Shown: positions 15,324 through 18,858 of the stretch, one piece after another
How positions within the stretch are numbered: position 1 is the first letter of the stretch
How the letters are laid out: every line of letters begins with the position of its first letter
Origin: Pelagophyceae sp. CCMP2097
Taxonomy: Eukaryota > Sar > Pelagophyceae
Assembly: GCA_026770575.1 (NCBI GenBank)
Contig: MU657188.1
Location: forward strand, 219,578 to 238,435
Length of the DNA: 18,858 nt
Direction of reading: 5' to 3'
Program-made: the position numbers and the translations under genes
The notes under the pieces: model-generated
What the model was told of the DNA's origin: nothing
What the model saw: only the letters and a program-made list of their open reading frames with translations
Databases searched by the model: none

Positions 15324-16607
15324 ATGGGGCTCTGCGCGCGCGCCCTGCCGTCCGGGGCTCACGCGGTCGCGGGCGGTGGCGGCGCCATGGACGCCGCCGC
15401 GCGCGCCGCCGCGACGCGGCCGCGCGCTGGGCTCGGTGCCGCGCAGGTCCTCGAGCTGCTCCGGAGCGACGTGCGCACGCCCATCCTGCGGCTGGCGGGC
15501 TCCGCAAACGGGCTCTCCTCGTGACGAAGTGCGTCGCCCGAAATGCCCGCGCAGTGGCGGCGCGCTTGCGGAAAATCCTCTGGCAGGACCGCGTCGCAAA
15601 AGGCGCGGCAATTTTCAAGGGGCACAACTATCCAGCCTGGAGCTGCGCGTTCTCGCCCGACGGCAAGCGCCTGGTGACGGGGAGCGCCGACGGGACGGCG
15701 CGCCTCTGGGACGCCGAGACGGGCGCGCTGCTCACGACGCTCGAGAGGCACAACCGCGACGTCTACAGCTGCGCGTTCTCGCATGACGGCAAGCGCCTTG
15801 TGACGTGGAGCTCTGAGGCGCGCCTCTGGGATGCCGAGACGGGTGAGCTGCTGACGACGCTCGAGGGGCACACCCACACCGTCATGTGCTGCGCGTTCTC
15901 GCATGACGGCAAGCGCCTTGTGACGGGGAGCTCTGAGGCGCGCCTCTGGGACGCCGAGACGGGTGAGCTGCTGACGACGCTCGAGAGGCACACCCACACC
16001 GTAAGCTGCGCGTTCTCGCCTGACGGCAAGCGCCTCGTGACGGCGAGCTTCGACGAGGTGTGGATCTGGGACGCCGAGACGGGCGTGCTGGAGACGACGC
16101 TGCAGGGCCACACCACCGTCTGGAGCTGCGTGTTCTCGCCCGACGGCAAGCTCGTCGTGACGGCGAGCGAGGACAAGACGGCGCGGCTCTGGGACGCCGA
16201 GACGGGCGTGCTGCAGGCGACGCTCGAGGGCCACGACGGCGGCGTAGCTGCGCGTTCTCGCCCGGCGGCAAGTGCATCGTGACAGCGAGCAAGGACACGA
16301 CGGCGCGGCTCTGGGACGCCGAGACAGGCGCGCTGCAGATGAGGCTCAAGGGCCACAACCTCGAAGTCTCGTGCTGCGCGTTCTCGCCCGACGGCAAGCG
16401 CATCGTCACGGCAAGCGACGACGGAACGGCGCGGCTCTGGGAAGCCGTGACGGGTGCGCTGCTGAAAACGCTCGAGGGGCACCGTGCGCTGCTGAAAACG
16501 TGCGATGATATGGCCCCGTCACGGGCTGCGCGTTCTCGCCCGACGGCCTGCGTGTCGTGACGGCGAGCAGCGATAAGACGGCGCTGCTCTGGGACGTCGC
16601 CCTCTGA
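15324..16607 (+). pseudogene. WD40 beta-propeller protein, eight blades, with three frame changes
   Basis: The first ATG (15324, GCC before it) or ATG 15387 (GGCGCC before it) opens an Ala-rich N-terminal segment containing AAQVLELLRSDVRTPILRLA. The frame then shifts by -1 between about 15496 and 15530 into ALLVTKCVARNARAVAARL and the propeller. Blades 1-5 read CAFSPDGKRLVTGSADGTAR/LWDAETG and variants. Near 16243 (GGCGGCGTAGCTGCGCG) the frame shifts by -1 into blades 6-7, and between about 16484 and 16524 again by -1 into blade 8, which ends LLWDVAL at TGA 16605-16607. Blades 2 and 3 lack two residues in the D-x-T turn (SSEARLWD). WD40 propellers are protein-docking platforms; no partner can be named. 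The breaks make it a pseudogene unless they are assembly errors. The remaining sequence is well conserved with intact GC3 bias, so errors are quite possible. Confidence 0.8.
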
Positions 16608-16861
16608 CCTGGTGCATGGTCTCGGACGCTGCGGGAGCTGGAGTCGCTCTCTCTGCAATCAGTAAGCGAGCTCGGTTCGAAGTCGCACGTCTTTGTGGAA
16701 CGCGGATGAGCTCGGGAACAAGGGGGGGGGCGTGTAAAGCCTCCGAAATAGCAACGTTTGCCTGCAAGGGTGCTCGTTGTCACGGACCTTTTTATTTAGG
16801 ATCGCAAGAGGGGGCTGGGCTCGACCTTTAGGGCCCCGTAGGGGCCGGCGGCTATTACTAT
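16608..16861. other. Spacer between convergent genes
   Basis: No supported gene. It contains a run of nine G's near 16722-16731 and a mixed-composition 3' flank. Overlapping ORFs on the minus strand (16406-16783) lack coding character. Confidence 0.4.
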
Positions 16862-17227
16862 CTAAGGTTTTTTTGGTTCGTAACTGTCAAAAGAACTTTT
16901 CAGACTGGTATATTTTTGTTCGTTGGTTGCCATGATTGAATTTACCGGCTCGTTCGCGCCGCTGCGTATGTCGCGTGTACAGATTCCAATTTTTTTTTTT
17001 TCTTTTTTCGCCGATTTTTTCTTTAGCGATTGTTTTACATTGACGCGAGGCTGTAGATCGATGGGGTCTTCTACCCTACGAACCCTCTCGTGCGTTTGCG
17101 CGTCAAAGGGTCGTCTAGAGGTATCGAGTGAGTGTAGACTTCTCTTCGGAAAACGCCGAAAACTATAAGCTTGCGGCGCAGAGCAGTACAATAGAACACC
17201 AAAAATGAAAAAGGGTATATAACTCAT
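16862..17227 (-). CDS. Small predicted secreted or plastid-targeted basic protein (121 aa)
   Basis: ATG at 17227 opens MSYIPFFIFGVLLYCSAPQA followed by YSFRRFPKRSLHSLD. The first part is a typical signal peptide: short, strongly hydrophobic, small residues before the cut. An aromatic residue at +1, followed by a Ser/Arg/Lys-rich stretch, resembles the bipartite presequence (ASAF-type motif) of proteins imported into heterokont complex plastids. Residues about 60-85 are Lys-rich (QSLKKKSAKKEKKKIG). The C-terminal part reads NEQKYTSLKSSFDSYEPKKP and ends TAG. An in-frame Met at 17272 would add 15 residues and bury the signal peptide, so 17227 is preferred. Codon use is much less G/C-biased than in neighbouring genes, suggesting a different history or weak selection. 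I do not recognise the mature part. The ORF could also be fortuitous in this AT-rich stretch. Confidence 0.4.
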   Translation of the reverse strand: MSYIPFFIFGVLLYCSAPQAYSFRRFPKRSLHSLDTSRRPFDAQTHERVRRVEDPIDLQPRVNVKQSLKKKSAKKEKKKIGICTRDIRSGANEPVNSIMATNEQKYTSLKSSFDSYEPKKP

Positions 17228-17231
17228 TTTT

Positions 17232-17249
17232 GAGCCTATAGACAGGCTC
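17232..17249. repeat. Short perfect hairpin in the 5' flank of the small minus-strand gene
   Basis: GAGCCT (17232-17237) and AGGCTC (17244-17249) enclose a 6-nt loop, 5 bp upstream of the minus-strand ATG at 17227. It could affect translation or be incidental. Confidence 0.35.
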
Positions 17250-17329
17250 CAGCGGTTGTTCATAACGACCAATGAACAACTGCGCGCGCCCTAAGAAGAG
17301 TAGCTGTTTTAAACCAATTGAAACAGAAA

Positions 17330-17985
17330 ACGGTGGATGCGTGAGCCGGCTGCGCCGCCTGCGGCGGCAGCATAAAGCGGCTGCGCCTCATGCTACGGCT
17401 GCGCCGCCAGCAACGACAAAAGGCGGCTGCGACGCATGTGACATATGCGTAAGGCGGCTGTGCCGCCTGCGACGTATGAACCGCGAGCAGCGGTACAAAG
17501 ATGTGGCTGCGCCGCAAGAGTTGGCTTCACAGCCAGTAGCAGCAAAAGACGGCTGCGCCGTCTGCGTCGGCTGCATAAAGCGGCTGCGCCGCCAGCGGCA
17601 GCAGCATTAAGCGGCTGCGCCGAATGGTGTGGCTGCTCCGTCAGCAGCGGCAAAAAACGGCTACGCCGCCTGCAACGGATGCGTGAGGCGGCTGTGCCGC
17701 CTACGACGGTTGAACCACGAGCAGCGGCAGCAAGAGGCGGCTGCGACGCATGAGGCAGCTGCGCAGCCAACAGCGGCAAAAGGCTGCTGCGCCGCCTGCT
17801 GCTGCTGCGTCACATGCGGCTGCTGCGCCACCAGCAGAGACAAAAGGCGGCTGCGCTGCCAGCGGCTGCTGCGTCGCCTGCGACGTCTGCGCCGTCAGTG
17901 TCGGCTGCGCCGCATGTGGCGGCTGCGCCGCCTGCGGCGTCTGAGGCGTCTGCTGCGGGTGCATTAGGCGGCTGCGCAGCATGCG
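17330..17985. repeat. Period-3 GC-rich array F1 (GGCGGCTGCGCCGCC type)
   Basis: Repeated GGCGGCTGCGCCGCC (self-complementary apart from its centre) alternates with AGCAGCGGCAAAAG, TGCGTCGCCTGCG and similar pieces. Spacing is mostly a multiple of three, so ORFs on both strands run through it as Ala/Cys/Arg-rich peptide. A plus-strand ORF from 17272 starts with a less repetitive MNNCARPKKSSCFKPIETEN before entering the array. The period-3 register could reflect coding origin, but nothing else supports a gene. Confidence 0.7.
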
Positions 17986-18067
17986 GCCAGGGAAAAAGGG
18001 TTCCGAGTTCGAACCCGAACCCGTGAAAACCGAGGTAGGGTCCGGGTCAAGGTCCGCCCATCCGGGC

Positions 18068-18343
18068 TCACCCAAAGTTGAACCGAAACTCGGCTCTGGC
18101 CTCGGCCTTTGAGGGACAGGGTCTCGGGTCCGGCCCTTTTGCCACGAGTCCGGGATCGTGTTTAGGGTCAAGCGTCCGGCACAGAGCGGGCGGGTAATCA
18201 AAGCACTCGTGATCCATCTGGAAGGTGGAATGCACGTCCGAGTCCACGTGCTCCGCACTCGGTCGTGATATCAGATAGAGGAAGATCCCAAAGTCGAAAA
18301 CGATAAAAAAAACGCTAGGAATTCCTAGTAAGGAGGATTTAAT
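18068..18343 (-). CDS. Possible exon or gene fragment with a hydrophobic segment
   Basis: A 91-codon open stretch lies between in-frame stops (TAA at 18344-18346, TGA at 18068-18070). It begins with a hydrophobic run (SSLLGIPSVFFIVFDFGIFL), then SAEHVDSDVHSTFQMDHECF, DYPPALCRTLDPKHDPGL and AEARAEFRFNFG. The middle part has the third-position bias of the coding exons. A donor-like GG/GTGAGC overlaps the stop, so it may be an internal exon. There is no good ATG except an internal one (FQMDHE). I do not recognise the family. The hydrophobic part may be an accident of AT-rich sequence. Confidence 0.25.
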   Translation of the reverse strand: MKSSLLGIPSVFFIVFDFGIFLYLISRPSAEHVDSDVHSTFQMDHECFDYPPALCRTLDPKHDPGLVAKGPDPRPCPSKAEARAEFRFNFG

Positions 18344-18359
18344 TTAGCATATAATTCAG

Positions 18360-18530
18360 CGACGCGGGTCCGGGTCTCCGACTCGGACGGGCCCGGGCCA
18401 TAATCGGGACTATAGCCACGGGTCCGGGTCCGGGTTTAGGCGGGTACGGGTTCGGGTCTGGCATCGGCCGAACTGGTCCGGGTCTCGGGTCTGGGCCGAG
18501 TCGAAGACCTAGACCCGGACCCGCGAATCC
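18360..18530 (+). repeat. G-rich degenerate repeat with quadruplex potential
   Basis: Repeated CGGGTCCGGGTC and CGGGTTTAGGCGGG. Positions 18420-18456 carry six GGG runs separated mostly by 3-nt loops (TCC, TCC, then a 9-nt gap, TAC, TTC). It resembles the GGGTTCGGG parts of element X but lacks X's full order. A similar, weaker stretch lies at 18000-18060. Confidence 0.5.
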
Positions 18531-18539
18531 TTTTCCTGC

Positions 18540-18858
18540 ACTGCCTGCGGCGGCTGCGCCGCCAGCAGAGGCAAAAGGCGGCTGCCTCGTCAGCGGTGGA
18601 AGCGCCGACTGCGGCGGCTGCGCCACATGCAGCGGCTGCGCCGCTTTCGACGGCTGCGCCGCCTGCGGCGAATGGATAAAGAAGCTGCGCCGCATGCAAC
18701 GGCTTCGCCGTTTGCGGCGGCTGCGACGCCTGCAGCGGCAAAAGGCGGCTGTGCCACCCGCTGCGGCTGCTATGACAGCAGAGGCAAAAGGCGGCTGCGC
18801 CGCATTAGGCGGAAACATAAGGTGGCTGCGCAACGTGCAACGGCTGCGCCGAACGAGG
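18540..18858. repeat. Period-3 GC-rich array F2, runs off the right edge
   Basis: Same units as F1 (GCGGCTGCGCCGCC, AGCAGAGGCAAAAGG) in the same orientation. The two blocks are separated by about 550 bp that include the G-rich stretch and the possible minus-strand exon, as if that segment interrupts one array. Confidence 0.7.

Noticed and set aside
15359..16234. 291-codon minus-strand ORF over the WD40 gene
   Set aside because: It is the antisense shadow of the WD40 repeats, which are conserved on the plus strand.

Overview
The window looks like nuclear DNA of a GC-rich eukaryote, most likely a unicellular alga or related protist. The support is: GT-AG introns interrupting conserved reading frames, exons whose third codon positions are almost all G or C, no ribosome-binding sites or operons, a WD40 gene of the kind expanded in some stramenopile algae, and one small protein whose N-terminus resembles a heterokont plastid-targeting presequence. 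A pelagophyte-like stramenopile is my best guess, but the sequence does not settle it.

Layout. (1) 1-791, minus strand: 5' part of an unknown gene with a C2H2/BED-like zinc finger, running off the left edge. (2) 792-1277: a probable divergent promoter region with short palindromes and direct repeats. (3) 1278-7138, plus strand: a spliced gene with an RIIa/Dpy-30-type dimerisation motif, resembling tubulin polyglutamylase complex subunit 1 (TPGS1). Its second intron is about 5 kb and consists almost wholly of minisatellite arrays. (4) 7140-10568: a further mosaic of the same arrays. (5) 10569-12853, plus strand: a second group of phase-0 exons ending in a Lys/Ser-rich tail, stop codon and AATAAA. 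It may be the 3' half of the same gene. (6) 12866-15320: a mixed, lower-GC intergenic stretch with a 559-bp element bounded by perfect 16-bp inverted repeats. (7) 15324-16607, plus strand: an eight-blade WD40 reading frame broken by three single-base frame changes. (8) 16862-17227, minus strand: a small AT-richer gene with a signal peptide. (9) 17330-18858: a period-3 GGC/TGC/GCC array in two blocks, separated by a G-rich, quadruplex-prone stretch and a possible exon fragment on the minus strand.

The most unusual feature is that roughly 8 kb of the 11.6 kb between the first and last predicted plus-strand exons is built from five recurring sequence families, here called A, B, C, E and X. They are shuffled in order and orientation between three large introns. 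One module, X-C-E-X, occurs once forwards (about 4935-5850) and once inverted (about 11165-12530). Nearly all long ORFs in these arrays are by-products of the repeats and are not annotated as genes.

All functional names come from reading the translated sequence by eye. No database search was possible, and exon boundaries are predictions.
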